32,761 bases of DNA from UBA11612 sp963976395 (GCA_963976395.1 CAXBLG010000031.1:1-32761), one strand, 5' to 3'; positions 14,269 through 23,531 are shown, counted from the first letter of the stretch. A program made the numbers and translations. The notes: a model not told the origin generated them from the sequence alone.

Positions 14269-15540
14269 ATGCATCATTTTATTTACCGAAACGGCGTGCT
14301 GCACGCCGAAGACGTCGCGCTGTCCCGGATCGCCGAACAAGTCGGCACACCTTTTTATTGTTATTCCACCGCCACATTGACCCGCCACTACACGGTTTTT
14401 CGTGATGCCCTGAAAGGTCTGAACGCTGAGGTCTGCTTCGCCGTCAAAGCAAACAGCAACCTCGCGGTTTTGAGCCTACTCGCGAAACTCGGCGCCGGAG
14501 CCGACGTCGTGTCCGGCGGAGAATTGAGGCTCGCTCTAAAAGCCGGAGTGCCCGCCGCGAAAATCGTATTTTCGGGCGTGGGCAAAACAGAGGAAGAGCT
14601 GCGTTTAGCACTTGAGACAAACGTCGGTCAGGTGAACGTGGAGTCCGAGCCGGAATTGCGCGCCTTAAGCGCGATTGCCGCCGCCGCCGGAAAAACTGTT
14701 CGGATCGCTCTTCGAGTCAATCCGGATGTAGACGCGGGAAGTCATGATAAAATTTCGACCGGACGCAAAACCGACAAGTTCGGTATCGACTGGACGTTGG
14801 CACCCGCGCTGTACCGCACGGCACGCGAGTTGCCTGGCATTGATCCAGCGGGCGTTGCCGTCCACATCGGATCACAAATTACAAACCTTGCCCCGTTCGA
14901 AGCCGCGTTTTTGCGCGTGCGCGACTTGGTCGTGATGCTGCGTGCCGATGGATTTGATATCCGCACCGTGGACCTGGGTGGCGGACTCGGCGTGCCCTAT
15001 GCGCATAAAGACAAAACAAATCCACCTAGCCCGCAAGAATATGGCGAAATGGTGCGTCGGACCGTTGGCGACCTCGGCTGTAAACTTGCGTTTGAACCGG
15101 GACGGGTCATCACCGGCAATGCCGGCATCCTTGTAACGCGTGTGACCTTTGTGAAAGAGGCTGTAGACCGGCGATTTGTCATCGTAGACGCCGGCATGAA
15201 CGATCTGATTCGCCCCGCGATGTACGACGCTCATCACGACGTTCTGACTGTGGTGGAGCCGCCGTTGACGGAAGCGTTACGAACCGCCGACATTGTCGGC
15301 CCGGTCTGCGAGACGGGCGATCGTTTCACCAAGGACTGTTACCTACCCGCCATGAAATCGGGTGATCTGATGGCGTTTCTCACCGCAGGTGCTTACGGCG
15401 CTGTGATGGCCTCCAGTTACAATACACGCCCTCTAGTCCCCGAAGTCCTTGTAGACGGCAGCAAGTTTGCCGTGGTGCGCCGCCGACCAAGTTTCGAGGA
15501 AATGATAGCTCTGGAGCAACCGCCGCATTGGGGAGAGTAA
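14269..15540 (+). CDS. lysA: Diaminopimelate decarboxylase
   Basis: Encodes 423 residues. The pyridoxal phosphate lysine is K60 in CFAVKANSN. Further family blocks are GAGADVVSGGELRLALKAG, GVAVHIGSQI, the glycine-rich phosphate-binding DLGGGLGVPY, FEPGRVITGNAGIL and the substrate-binding GPVCETGDRF. The enzyme decarboxylates meso-diaminopimelate to lysine, the last step of lysine synthesis, in the cytoplasm. It follows the lptM-like gene by 15 bp and is presumably cotranscribed with argH and lptM. The opening residues (MHHFIYRNGVLHAEDV) are typical of alphaproteobacterial LysA. Confidence 0.98.
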   Translation: MHHFIYRNGVLHAEDVALSRIAEQVGTPFYCYSTATLTRHYTVFRDALKGLNAEVCFAVKANSNLAVLSLLAKLGAGADVVSGGELRLALKAGVPAAKIVFSGVGKTEEELRLALETNVGQVNVESEPELRALSAIAAAAGKTVRIALRVNPDVDAGSHDKISTGRKTDKFGIDWTLAPALYRTARELPGIDPAGVAVHIGSQITNLAPFEAAFLRVRDLVVMLRADGFDIRTVDLGGGLGVPYAHKDKTNPPSPQEYGEMVRRTVGDLGCKLAFEPGRVITGNAGILVTRVTFVKEAVDRRFVIVDAGMNDLIRPAMYDAHHDVLTVVEPPLTEALRTADIVGPVCETGDRFTKDCYLPAMKSGDLMAFLTAGAYGAVMASSYNTRPLVPEVLVDGSKFAVVRRRPSFEEMIALEQPPHWGE

Positions 15541-15611
15541 CCCAAAACCCTTGTCGGTGCAGGCTATAGCGATCAATTGAAGAGCCCTCGGCAAGTCCTT
15601 AGAATACTTAA

Positions 15612-18137
15612 ATGACAAACGAGCAAACACGTCCCGAGACGCCCTTCTCGCCCTACGATCTTGCCACGAGTACCCGGCTGAACCTGACATGGGCCGCACT
15701 GGTATGGGAGCGGCTCTGGTCGCGCCTATGGGTGCCTACAGCATTTGCCGGCGTATTCATTGCGATTACCCTGACCGACGTGTTGCCGTCATTGGCCTTT
15801 GTCCTTCATGTGCTTGTGGTGTTGGCCAGTGCGGGTGCAATTGGTTTAGTGACGTACCGCGCGCTCCGCGGATTTAAGTGGCCATCCCGAGCTGAGGCCA
15901 GAGCGCGGCTTGAAAAAACATCCCCTGTTTCCCACCGCCCTCTTACAACCGTAGAGGACTCCCTTGCTGGAAATGTCTCTTCTCTCCAGAAGAACATATG
16001 GGATCTACATCAGCGCAAAGCGCGCAACGACATTGACCGCCTAAGAGCAACCGTGCCTTCACCAGGGATCGCGAATCAAGATCGGTTCGCGTTGCGTGCG
16101 GCTGTTGTCTTGGGATTGTTTGTCTCCATCGCCGGCGGATGGAACGATCTTGGTGACCGTCTCTGGCGCGGTATTCTTCCGGTGTTCGGCGCGAGCGGCG
16201 CGCTAACGTCCGCGAAAGTATGGATCACACCTCCCGCATACACCGGACAGTCGCCGGTCTATATAGAAATTCCTTCGGCGGACGGCGTATCCATGCCCAC
16301 GACATTGGACATTCGTGCGGGAAGCAAAGCGTTGGCCGTGGTTACCGGCACTCCACGCAAAGCGTCGATTGCGATGGACGATGAAATCATGGAGATGGAA
16401 AAACTCGCCGACGAAAGTCAGCGCGGCGAGGTCGACCTTCCCGAGGGCGAGCATTTGGAATTGAGACAAGGCGGAAGCGTTATCGCCGGATGGGACGTCA
16501 ATTGGATTCCGGATCAGCTGCCCGTCGTCGCGTTCATAGGGGCCCCGAGCGAAGCAAACAGATGGCGGCTCAAAATCGACTACCGCGCGAACGACGACTA
16601 CGGTCTGGAACAGGCATCAGCTCTGATCACTCGTGCCGACGACATATCCGGGAACACGGAACCGATGGACGTTCCGCTCTCTATCCCTCCGTTTGCACCG
16701 AAAAACGTGGTTCATTCTGCAATAACGGATTTGGCGTCTCACCCGTGGGCTGGGATGAAAGTGAAAATTCAGCTGGCGGTGACCGATGCTGCCGGACAAC
16801 GCGGCCTTAGTAAAATCATGACCGGGCAGCTGCCCGAACGCGCCTTCAAGCACCCGGTTTCAAAGGAGCTCGCGAAGTGGCGCAAGCCACTGATAGAAAA
16901 TCCAAAAGAAGCGGTGAAACCTGCAGCCGAGAGCATCGCCGACATTTTGAAGACTCCTGAAAGCTTTGGTGGCGATCCAATGGTGCATCTCTCTATGTCC
17001 ACAGCGAAATATCGTCTGCAAAATGAGAGCCTCGAGGACATTTCCAAAACCGTGCCGGATCTGCTGTGGCAAACGGCCGTTCGCATTGAGGATGGCAGCC
17101 TCGCGGTAGCCGAGCAAAGGCTCATGGACGCGGAGGAAGCGTTGCGCGAGGCTATGGAGCGCGGCGCATCGGCCGACGAGATCAATCAACTTGTCGACGA
17201 TCTGCAAGAGGCTTTGGCCGATTATACGCGCGCAATGGCCGAAAACGCGCCCGAAGATCAAAGTGAATTCGGCACAGCGGATTCGGTCGCCGAGCAAGAC
17301 ATCACCGCAATGATGGAACAGGTTCGCGAAATGTCGGACCTCGGCGCGGAAGAAGCCGCGCAGCAGGCTCTTGCCCAGCTTGAAGACCTCCTGAAAGAAT
17401 TGCGCAATCAGCCTGCCCCAGGTGAAGGGGTAAGCCCGGAAGTACAAGAAGCCCGGGAAGTGATGGAGGAAATGCGCAAGCTGGCCGCAGAGCAATCAGC
17501 ACAGCTTGATCAAAACTTTGAAAAAACGCGGGAACAAGCCCTGCAGGAACAGCAGAGGCGTGAACAGCAGCAAAGTCAACAAAACCGCGGATCTCGAAGC
17601 CAGCAAGAACAGCTAGACCAAGCCAACAGCCATGCCGAAGGTGCAAGAGCCGCCGGACGTCAGGCCTCCGATCAGCAAGACGATCTTCGTCAACAACTAG
17701 CGAATCTGATGTCGCGTATGAGCAAAATCACAGGAGAAACGCCCGAAAGCCTTCAAGAAGCCGATAAAGCGATGAGCGAGGCAAGCAACGCTTTGAGGCG
17801 CGGCGCCTTCGAGGCGGGCGTGGAAGGGCAAGGCCGCGCGACATCGAAGCTTGAAGAGGGCGTCGAAGAAGCGACAGATATGTTGCTGAAAGCTCTCTTT
17901 GAAAAGGGTTTCGGCGGCATGGCTGATGTGGCTGGAACCCAGCGACAGTTTGGCCCCCTCGGTCCTCGCGGCGGGCGCAATACTGGCGACAACATCGACG
18001 TTCCCACCGAACCCGATACGCAAGGCATGGCGCAGCGGGTACGCATGATTTTAGAGGAAATAAGGGCACGGGCCAGCGACCGAACCCGACCAGAGGATGA
18101 GCAGGACTATCTACGCCGCCTGATGAAACAGTTCTAA
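15612..18137 (+). CDS. TIGR02302/DUF4175 family membrane protein
   Basis: Encodes 841 residues. N-terminal hydrophobic helices (about residues 35-75 and 155-175) anchor it in the inner membrane. A middle region with beta-rich segments contains WITPPAYTGQSPVYI and RANDDYGLEQASALIT. The C-terminal third is a long charged helix/coiled coil (runs such as EQQRREQQQSQQ and ALREAMERGASADEI) and ends with RTRPEDEQDYLRRLMKQF, a conserved tail. This is the alphaproteobacterial TIGR02302 family. Function is not established; the usual position downstream of lysA and close to ftsEX suggests an envelope role. It is convergent with the zinc-ribbon gene (55 bp gap, no clear terminator). Confidence 0.88.
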   Translation: MTNEQTRPETPFSPYDLATSTRLNLTWAALVWERLWSRLWVPTAFAGVFIAITLTDVLPSLAFVLHVLVVLASAGAIGLVTYRALRGFKWPSRAEARARLEKTSPVSHRPLTTVEDSLAGNVSSLQKNIWDLHQRKARNDIDRLRATVPSPGIANQDRFALRAAVVLGLFVSIAGGWNDLGDRLWRGILPVFGASGALTSAKVWITPPAYTGQSPVYIEIPSADGVSMPTTLDIRAGSKALAVVTGTPRKASIAMDDEIMEMEKLADESQRGEVDLPEGEHLELRQGGSVIAGWDVNWIPDQLPVVAFIGAPSEANRWRLKIDYRANDDYGLEQASALITRADDISGNTEPMDVPLSIPPFAPKNVVHSAITDLASHPWAGMKVKIQLAVTDAAGQRGLSKIMTGQLPERAFKHPVSKELAKWRKPLIENPKEAVKPAAESIADILKTPESFGGDPMVHLSMSTAKYRLQNESLEDISKTVPDLLWQTAVRIEDGSLAVAEQRLMDAEEALREAMERGASADEINQLVDDLQEALADYTRAMAENAPEDQSEFGTADSVAEQDITAMMEQVREMSDLGAEEAAQQALAQLEDLLKELRNQPAPGEGVSPEVQEAREVMEEMRKLAAEQSAQLDQNFEKTREQALQEQQRREQQQSQQNRGSRSQQEQLDQANSHAEGARAAGRQASDQQDDLRQQLANLMSRMSKITGETPESLQEADKAMSEASNALRRGAFEAGVEGQGRATSKLEEGVEEATDMLLKALFEKGFGGMADVAGTQRQFGPLGPRGGRNTGDNIDVPTEPDTQGMAQRVRMILEEIRARASDRTRPEDEQDYLRRLMKQF

Positions 18138-18192
18138 AGACGTCGACGCCGGCCCTAAATAGAGCGTAGTCGGGAATCGTTTTCCAAAGCGC

Positions 18193-20127
18193 CTAGTCAT
18201 TATCCCAAACAACTCGATAGCCTTCCGCAGCATCAAGTTGGGGGAGTTGCATACGAAGCTCGTACTCAACGGTTCCGCCGGGATCCAGCAATGCCGTCGC
18301 CGTAGAGGTCGTGACGTCTTGAATAACCTCGTCCTGCTGATCGAACAACTCGAGACGTAAACCCGGGACGGACTTTGCCACATCGCTGACGTTGGACACG
18401 AAACCTCGCACAACCAATGTTTCGACGCCGCCGACACGCACTAGCCGCTTGCCGGTTTCAGAGATACTAAGCCCACCTCCCGGCTGCTCTGCCTCCATAC
18501 CAACACTGTCGTAAAATCCGGCAAAGCCTGGCCAAAGATCCATTAAGAGCCCGCGACCGAACCAAACCATGAGTGCCAGAGAAATCACGGCGGCGCCCAT
18601 GATACCTGCGGTTACGTAGGCCGGATCAATTGGCTTCCCCCGCTTTTTTCGCGACCCGCGTTTGCCGCCGGCCCGGGTCGCAACCGACTCAAAAGACTCT
18701 TCTGCGTCTTCATCCTCATCGGACCCATCATCGCCTTCATCGTCGCCGTCGGCATCCTCATCTTCAGCGGAGCCAAAATCGGGCCGATCAGCATCCGGAT
18801 CAACCAGGTCTTCATCCGAAGCATCATCGTCAGGGTTCTTCGCTGCGCCCGGCCCCCCGGACGTACCCATTTCGGGGCTCTCACCGTTTAAGTCATCATT
18901 CGCGGCTTCGCCGTCGGACAGTTCTGCCTCGGATTTGTTCCCCCGCGTTTCTCCTTCAAGAAGCTCTGCCTCTGATTTTTTCGCGCGCGCCACACTCTCA
19001 AGGAGACCCCCTTCGGCTTTGGCGGCTCTCCCCTCTTCTTCGCCAGCGGGCGCTCCATCCGCCCCTTTGGCGCCAGGACCTTGCCCGGGGCCGCCACTTG
19101 CACCTGCGTCCATCATGGACTCACCGGCTGCGCCCGCCGCCTTGTCCTTATCCATCCAGGAAACCGCGTCCTCGCCCGGACCTGCCCCGCCATCGGGTCC
19201 GCGCATCGATTGACCAGGAGCACCGGGGCCGCCTTGTGCGCCGCCGGGGCCAGCCATTGACTGACCGGGCGCGCCGGGACCACCTTCGTTTTTTTCCATC
19301 CATGAAACCGCGCCCTCACCAGGCGCTGCCATAGCGTCCGGTCCGCGCACTGATTGGCCGGGTGCACCGGGGCCGCCTTGTGTGCCGCCCGGGCCGGCCA
19401 TTGATTGGCCGGGTGCACCGGGGCCGCCTTGCGCGCCTGGAGATTGAGGCGAAGCTTGTCCCGGCTGCCCTAAGGGGGATGTGCCAGGGCCGCCTTGCGC
19501 GCCTGGAGATTGAGGCGGAGCTTGGCCCAGCTGCCCAGGGGGGGCGCCCGGACCGCCGCGTGCTCCTGGTTGTGGCATCGACTGTTGTCCTCCAGGAACG
19601 GCTTGAGGTGCCCCTGGCCCCCCTTGCGCACCCACCGGATGCATCCACGAAACCGCATCCTGTCCAGGTGCCGTCTTGCCGTCAGCACCCCGCATGGAAT
19701 GGCCGGGCAAAGCAGCAGCCTTGGCAACAGCCTTTGATTTTGGAGCGCCAAGACCTGCCTGTTGAATATGGCGTTGCTGGGGCGCTCGCTGACCTGCGGA
19801 GGCAGCCTGTTGGTTTGGCCGGCCCTGCTGATTGCGGTTCACCATCGACACCGCGCCCGGCGGCAGTGGCGGCGGACCTTGAGGTGCCCTCTGAGGTGCA
19901 GCCTGACCGGCAGGGAGCCTCTCATTACGCATCTTCGAACCCGCAGCGGCCTTAGCTTTCGCCGCATAGTCATTGCCCATGATTGACGCTAAATCGAGAG
20001 AGTCGACTTGGGCGGCTTGGTACCAAGAATGACCACAGCTGGCGCACTTTAGCGCACGGCCTTTCTTTCCCAATAACTCCGCTGGGATCTCAAATGAAGA
20101 CGAGCAACTTGGGCACGTAATCCGCAT
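18193..20127 (-). CDS. MJ0042 zinc-ribbon / DUF3426 membrane protein with repeat insert
   Basis: Encodes 644 residues. The N-terminal zinc ribbon (MJ0042 type) has cysteines 5, 8, 28 and 31 (TCPSC ... KCASCGHSWY). A single membrane helix lies near residue 520 (AYVTAGIMGAAVISLALMVWF). The C-terminal DUF3426-like beta domain includes LVRVGGVETLVVRGFVSNVS and ends GYRVVWDND. Between ribbon and helix are about 470 disordered residues: a Gly/Pro/Gln region with GGPGAPGQS(M/V) repeats, three copies of an AVSWM motif, then an acidic Asp/Glu stretch. Typical family members are much shorter, so the insert is unusual. The gene is divergent from ftsE, a conserved alphaproteobacterial arrangement. The function is unproven; a membrane-linked regulator or scaffold is possible. 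Confidence 0.88.
   Translation of the reverse strand: MRITCPSCSSSFEIPAELLGKKGRALKCASCGHSWYQAAQVDSLDLASIMGNDYAAKAKAAAGSKMRNERLPAGQAAPQRAPQGPPPLPPGAVSMVNRNQQGRPNQQAASAGQRAPQQRHIQQAGLGAPKSKAVAKAAALPGHSMRGADGKTAPGQDAVSWMHPVGAQGGPGAPQAVPGGQQSMPQPGARGGPGAPPGQLGQAPPQSPGAQGGPGTSPLGQPGQASPQSPGAQGGPGAPGQSMAGPGGTQGGPGAPGQSVRGPDAMAAPGEGAVSWMEKNEGGPGAPGQSMAGPGGAQGGPGAPGQSMRGPDGGAGPGEDAVSWMDKDKAAGAAGESMMDAGASGGPGQGPGAKGADGAPAGEEEGRAAKAEGGLLESVARAKKSEAELLEGETRGNKSEAELSDGEAANDDLNGESPEMGTSGGPGAAKNPDDDASDEDLVDPDADRPDFGSAEDEDADGDDEGDDGSDEDEDAEESFESVATRAGGKRGSRKKRGKPIDPAYVTAGIMGAAVISLALMVWFGRGLLMDLWPGFAGFYDSVGMEAEQPGGGLSISETGKRLVRVGGVETLVVRGFVSNVSDVAKSVPGLRLELFDQQDEVIQDVTTSTATALLDPGGTVEYELRMQLPQLDAAEGYRVVWDND
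19351..19517. repeat. DNA-level tandem repeats within the zinc-ribbon gene
   Basis: Two identical 30-bp blocks (19351-19380 and 19402-19431, beginning TGATTGGCCGGG) and two identical 31-bp blocks (19421-19451 and 19487-19517, beginning GGGCCGCCTTGCGCG) lie within about 170 bp. They encode the GGPGAPGQ-type repeats. Near-identity at the DNA level points to recent duplication and possible length variation by slippage. Confidence 0.8.
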
Positions 20128-20203
20128 CTACTTCCGCCAACTCATAGATCAATTTTTTATTTTATACACACTCATGTTAAACGAAACTAAACGCTTGTAT
20201 AGG

Positions 20204-20240
20204 TTGACACTTGTTCAGAAAATTGCGCGGATAGGTTGAT
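20204..20240 (+). promoter_or_regulatory. Possible ftsE promoter
   Basis: A consensus -35 hexamer TTGACA (20204-20209) lies in the 220-bp divergent gap about 140 bp upstream of ftsE. The -10 position at 17-19 bp holds only CGGATA/GGATAG, which is a poor match. The -35 is seen; promoter activity is inferred. Confidence 0.3.
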
Positions 20241-20347
20241 AGCTCTGACCTTTATCCACGGCAACACCGAGGAGCGCATTACCTTCGCAGACGGTATCGC
20301 CGCGTGTATATGTTCATCAGATTTTAAGTTCGGAATTTCGCATTTAT

Positions 20348-21085
20348 ATGGCCATCTTACGTAAGAAGAAAGGAACCTTTGTCGGAGACACGGTTCAACT
20401 TGAGAACGTCGCGCTTCGCTATGGCGACGGGCCCGAAGTTCTCCACGACGTTTCTCTTGTTATCCCCCAACGTTCATTTCATTTCCTGACCGGCCCTTCG
20501 GGTGCGGGCAAAACATCTCTGATGAGTCTCATGTATTTGGCACGGCATCCCAGCCGGGGGCGCATGCGGTTATTCGGCGATGATGTTACTGCGCTCAAAC
20601 GCAACAAAGCCGCAAGTTTTCGGCGCCGCCTAGGCGTTATTTTTCAAGATTTCAGATTGCTCAACCATCTATCCGCTTTCGACAACGTTGCGCTTCCTCT
20701 TCGCATCGCGGGGGTCGCGGATACGGTTGTAACGCAGAACGTCACAGAACTTCTGACTTGGGTCGGTTTAGAAGAGTTTATGCAGGCGCACCCATCGACT
20801 TTGTCAGGCGGCCAGCAACAACGTGTTGCTATTGCCCGAGCTGTCGTGAACCGGCCCAATCTCATTTTAGCAGACGAGCCCACAGGCAATGTGGACGATG
20901 CCATCGCTTTACGCCTCATGCAGTTGTTCATCGAGATGCACAAACTAGGATCAAGCGTCATCATCGCAACGCATAACGAGTCTCTTGTCCGGCAGTTTCC
21001 GTTTCCGCGGCTGCATATTGAAAAAGGAGTGGTCGAAGCCCTACCGGCCGGAGCCACGCCTCCTTCCAGCGTGGCAGAGGTCTAA
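20348..21085 (+). CDS. ftsE: Cell division ATP-binding protein FtsE
   Basis: Encodes 245 residues, slightly longer than E. coli FtsE. All ABC ATPase motifs are present: Walker A GPSGAGKTS at residues 49-57, Q-loop VIFQDFRLL, signature LSGGQQQRVAIARA, Walker B LILADEPTGN and the switch histidine in IATHNE. With FtsX it forms the division-site complex that transmits ATP hydrolysis across the membrane to periplasmic cell-wall hydrolase activators. A short N-terminal extension (MAILRKKKGTFVGD) precedes the domain. FtsX follows after 8 bp. The divergent zinc-ribbon gene shares the upstream region. Confidence 0.97.
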   Translation: MAILRKKKGTFVGDTVQLENVALRYGDGPEVLHDVSLVIPQRSFHFLTGPSGAGKTSLMSLMYLARHPSRGRMRLFGDDVTALKRNKAASFRRRLGVIFQDFRLLNHLSAFDNVALPLRIAGVADTVVTQNVTELLTWVGLEEFMQAHPSTLSGGQQQRVAIARAVVNRPNLILADEPTGNVDDAIALRLMQLFIEMHKLGSSVIIATHNESLVRQFPFPRLHIEKGVVEALPAGATPPSSVAEV

Positions 21086-21093
21086 AAAGTACC

Positions 21094-21975
21094 ATGCTGA
21101 AAATTCGTTCAGACCTCCCCCTTCGCGGCGATAGTTCAAGTCGCTTTGTTTTTTGGCTCGTCGCGATTTTAGTGTTCATGGCAGCCTTGGCTGTAACGGC
21201 TAACTCTTATGTGGAAGCGTTGCTCACGGGGTGGAACCAAAGCGTAACTGGTACACTCACAATTCAAATTCCCACCGACGACAGTGCCACCAACAACGCA
21301 GATGACGTTGAAAATCTGCTTAACATCCTTAATGCGCAAGAGTCGGCCGTGTCGGCCACAGTGGTGCCCGCCGAAAAAATGTCCGAATTGCTGGAGCCTT
21401 GGTTAGGCGACAGTACACTCATCACAGACTTGCCGCTGCCACTTTTGATCGACGTTCAATTGACAGCTAACACCCCAGACGCCGTACAAACCATTGTTGA
21501 TCTGACAAAAAAAACAGCGCCGCACGCCATCATCGAAGATCATCGAGTCTGGCTTAACCGCATCGTTGGTCTTGCCGAGGGCTTCAGCGCAATTGCTTTA
21601 TCCGTTATGGCTCTTGTAACCGGTGCGCTCGGCCTTATCGTTGTTTTTGCTACACGTGCGAGCCTAACCGAATATACGCAGACCATCGACGTTCTACACA
21701 TTGTCGGCGCGAAGGATGGATACGTCGCTGGACAATTTGCACGGCGCGCGCTGGTCCAGGGCGTCTTTGGTGGCATCGCCGGTTTAGCTCTATACGGCCC
21801 CGCTCTTGCTGCAATCGCATGGCTTTCCAGTCGTGTGCAAGAGGGATTGCTCCCGGACGTCAGCTTGCCCATAAAGCATTGGCTCATAATCCTCGCGCTG
21901 CCTGTTATCGCTGGGATCCTCGCAATGGTTACAGCAAATATGACTGTGCGCCGTATACTTGCGCTTAAAATCTGA
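21094..21975 (+). CDS. ftsX: Cell division protein FtsX
   Basis: Encodes 293 residues with the FtsX layout: a cytoplasmic N-terminus, first helix at about residues 22-42 (FVFWLVAILVFMAALAVTAN), a periplasmic loop of about 120 residues (including WNQSVTGTLTIQIP and VEPAEKMSELL-type segments), then three helices (SAIALSVMALVTGALGLIVVF, GVFGGIAGLALYGPALAAI and WLIILALPVIAGILAMVTA). It pairs with FtsE in the inner membrane at the septum, where its periplasmic loop recruits amidase activators. It follows ftsE by 8 bp and is clearly in the same operon. Confidence 0.94.
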   Translation: MLKIRSDLPLRGDSSSRFVFWLVAILVFMAALAVTANSYVEALLTGWNQSVTGTLTIQIPTDDSATNNADDVENLLNILNAQESAVSATVVPAEKMSELLEPWLGDSTLITDLPLPLLIDVQLTANTPDAVQTIVDLTKKTAPHAIIEDHRVWLNRIVGLAEGFSAIALSVMALVTGALGLIVVFATRASLTEYTQTIDVLHIVGAKDGYVAGQFARRALVQGVFGGIAGLALYGPALAAIAWLSSRVQEGLLPDVSLPIKHWLIILALPVIAGILAMVTANMTVRRILALKI

Positions 21976-22050
21976 AGCCATGGCAAGAGATCAACCGACA
22001 GCCAACATAATTTATGCTTTGCGGGCCACCGTTGGTATAAACTTGGCCAC

Positions 22051-22701
22051 ATGAAGGTTCGCGCCCGACACGTTTTAGCCACCGGTGTATTTGGCGTAGC
22101 CCTTGCATGGAGCGCGGGGCTTCTTTGGTTTGCTTCCACGTTACCGAGTGACGTCGAAGATACCGCAACCCATACAGATGCTATTGTCGTTTTGACCGGG
22201 GGAAGCGAGCGAATTGAAACTGGACTTCGTCTTTTGGCAGACGGCTTGGGAACACGCCTGTTTATTTCTGGAGTCGGCGAACAGGTCAGTATGAGCGCTC
22301 TTGTCGCGCGCGGACAGTCGCTTGAACCCAGTCACATCGAGAATATCGTAATCGGTACGCTTGCCAGCGATACACCAGGGAACGCAGTAGAAACCGCCGC
22401 ATGGGCACGAGCAGAACGGGTGCGCTCGCTCAGGCTTGTTACAGCCTCCTATCACATGCGTCGGGCTTTATTGGAATTTCATGCCGCAATGCCGGACGTT
22501 GCCATTATTCCCCATGCCGTATTTCCGAACACCGTTAAGAGTGATTGGTGGAGATGGCCAGGCACGGCGAGTCTTATCGCGCGAGAATACACAAAATTCA
22601 TAGTGACCTGGGCACGTCAAGGTCTGATTCAAACACCTCACACTCAGGCACACGTTATGGATTCCGCCGACGGTATCTTGCTGCAGGGTTTACTGTCGTG
22701 A
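22051..22701 (+). CDS. YdcF/DUF218-family protein
   Basis: Encodes 216 residues. One N-terminal membrane helix (about residues 8-29) precedes a DUF218 domain: HTDAIVVLTGGSERIETGLRLL, RLFISGVGE, then NTVETAAWARAERVRSLRLVTASYHMRRALLEF, in which the conserved SYHMRRA motif is clear. Family members are periplasm-facing proteins of the ElyC/SanA/YdcF type linked to envelope carbohydrate or peptidoglycan homeostasis. The exact reaction is unknown. It sits 75 bp after ftsX, and its stop overlaps the GTG start of plsC. This ftsEX-ydcF-plsC order is common in alphaproteobacteria and suggests shared envelope function. Confidence 0.9.
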   Translation: MKVRARHVLATGVFGVALAWSAGLLWFASTLPSDVEDTATHTDAIVVLTGGSERIETGLRLLADGLGTRLFISGVGEQVSMSALVARGQSLEPSHIENIVIGTLASDTPGNAVETAAWARAERVRSLRLVTASYHMRRALLEFHAAMPDVAIIPHAVFPNTVKSDWWRWPGTASLIAREYTKFIVTWARQGLIQTPHTQAHVMDSADGILLQGLLS

Positions 22702-23408
22702 CGAAAGTCCTGATTTGGACGCGGTCCTGGATATACTTATTAGCATTTGTAATTTGGACAGCGTCGTTCTCGATCGTCTGCTTGCCTGCGCTTATAAAAA
22801 GAAAGTGGGCGCTGGTTATCGCGAAAGTCTGGGTTCGGGGCATTATGTTTTTGGCGAAAACCATTGTCGGTATTGATGCCGTAACGACAGGTCGTGAACA
22901 TGTGCCGCAAGGCCCATGTATTATCGCCGCCCAGCATCAATCGTCTTACGAAACCTATCGGATGTTCCTGGAATTGGACCGTCCTACTTTTGTTTTAAAG
23001 CGCGAGCTCATTTTTATTCCCGTCATTGGCTGGTTCATGACCCGTATCGGCCTCATCGGTATTAATCGCAGCGCAGGGGCGGGTGCCATGCGAAAAGTGC
23101 TGCGCGAAGCGCAAGCCGCGCTGGATGCCGGACACCAGTTGATTATTTTCCCAGAGGGTACACGCACCTCGCCTGGGACCGTGCGCCCTTACCGGCCGGG
23201 AATTGCAGCCCTATATGCCTACTGCAACGCCCCAATCATCCCCATGGCTCTGAACTCAGGAGTCCTCTGGGGCAAGACCCGCGTACTAAAGCTACCGGGA
23301 ACGATTGAGTTTCGCTTCCTTCCGCCTCTTCCCCCCGGCATGGACAAAGACACAATGCTTCGGGAGCTTCGCGCACGTATCGACTCTGCCGCGGCGGCTA
23401 TTGGGTAA
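22698..23408 (+). CDS. plsC: 1-acyl-sn-glycerol-3-phosphate acyltransferase
   Basis: Encodes 236 residues from a GTG that overlaps the previous stop (GTGA; protein begins MTKVLIWTRSW). The longer frame starting upstream in the ydcF-like gene is rejected. Acyltransferase motifs: block I AAQHQSSYETY (H-x4-E where H-x4-D is most common), block II VLKRELIFIPVIGW, block III FPEGTRTSPG and block IV PIIPMALNSGVLWG. An N-terminal membrane helix is present (SWIYLLAFVIWTASFSIV). It adds the second acyl chain to lysophosphatidic acid, making phosphatidic acid for phospholipid synthesis. The glutamate variant of block I deserves note but is probably functional. Confidence 0.93.
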   Translation: MTKVLIWTRSWIYLLAFVIWTASFSIVCLPALIKRKWALVIAKVWVRGIMFLAKTIVGIDAVTTGREHVPQGPCIIAAQHQSSYETYRMFLELDRPTFVLKRELIFIPVIGWFMTRIGLIGINRSAGAGAMRKVLREAQAALDAGHQLIIFPEGTRTSPGTVRPYRPGIAALYAYCNAPIIPMALNSGVLWGKTRVLKLPGTIEFRFLPPLPPGMDKDTMLRELRARIDSAAAAIG

Positions 23409-23491
23409 ACTTAACTGCCGTAATTCTTCTAATACATTGATAAATATTATGTATTTGAGAGTCATAGGATTTTTACGGGTGCTGTCGTATG

Positions 23492-23507
23492 CTCTCGGTA
23501 ACGAGAG
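23492..23507 (+). promoter_or_regulatory. Hairpin in the nrdJ leader
   Basis: CTCTCG-GTAA-CGAGAG is a perfect 6-bp stem closed by a GNRA-type tetraloop, 25 bases before the nrdJ start. It is followed by A-rich sequence and the ribosome binding site AGGA. It has no T-run, so it is not a terminator. It may affect translation or mRNA stability; this is inference. No cobalamin riboswitch is visible in the 123-bp gap. Confidence 0.4.
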
Positions 23508-23531
23508 AACAAAACAAGAATACAGGAATAA

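Noticed and set aside
18630..19334. Plus-strand frames of about 180-230 codons over the zinc-ribbon gene
   Set aside because: They are low-complexity Arg/Pro/Ser-rich shadows of the repeat region on the opposite strand.
23409..23531. Cobalamin riboswitch before nrdJ
   Set aside because: The gap is only 123 bp and shows no B12-box or large paired structure; only a small hairpin is present.
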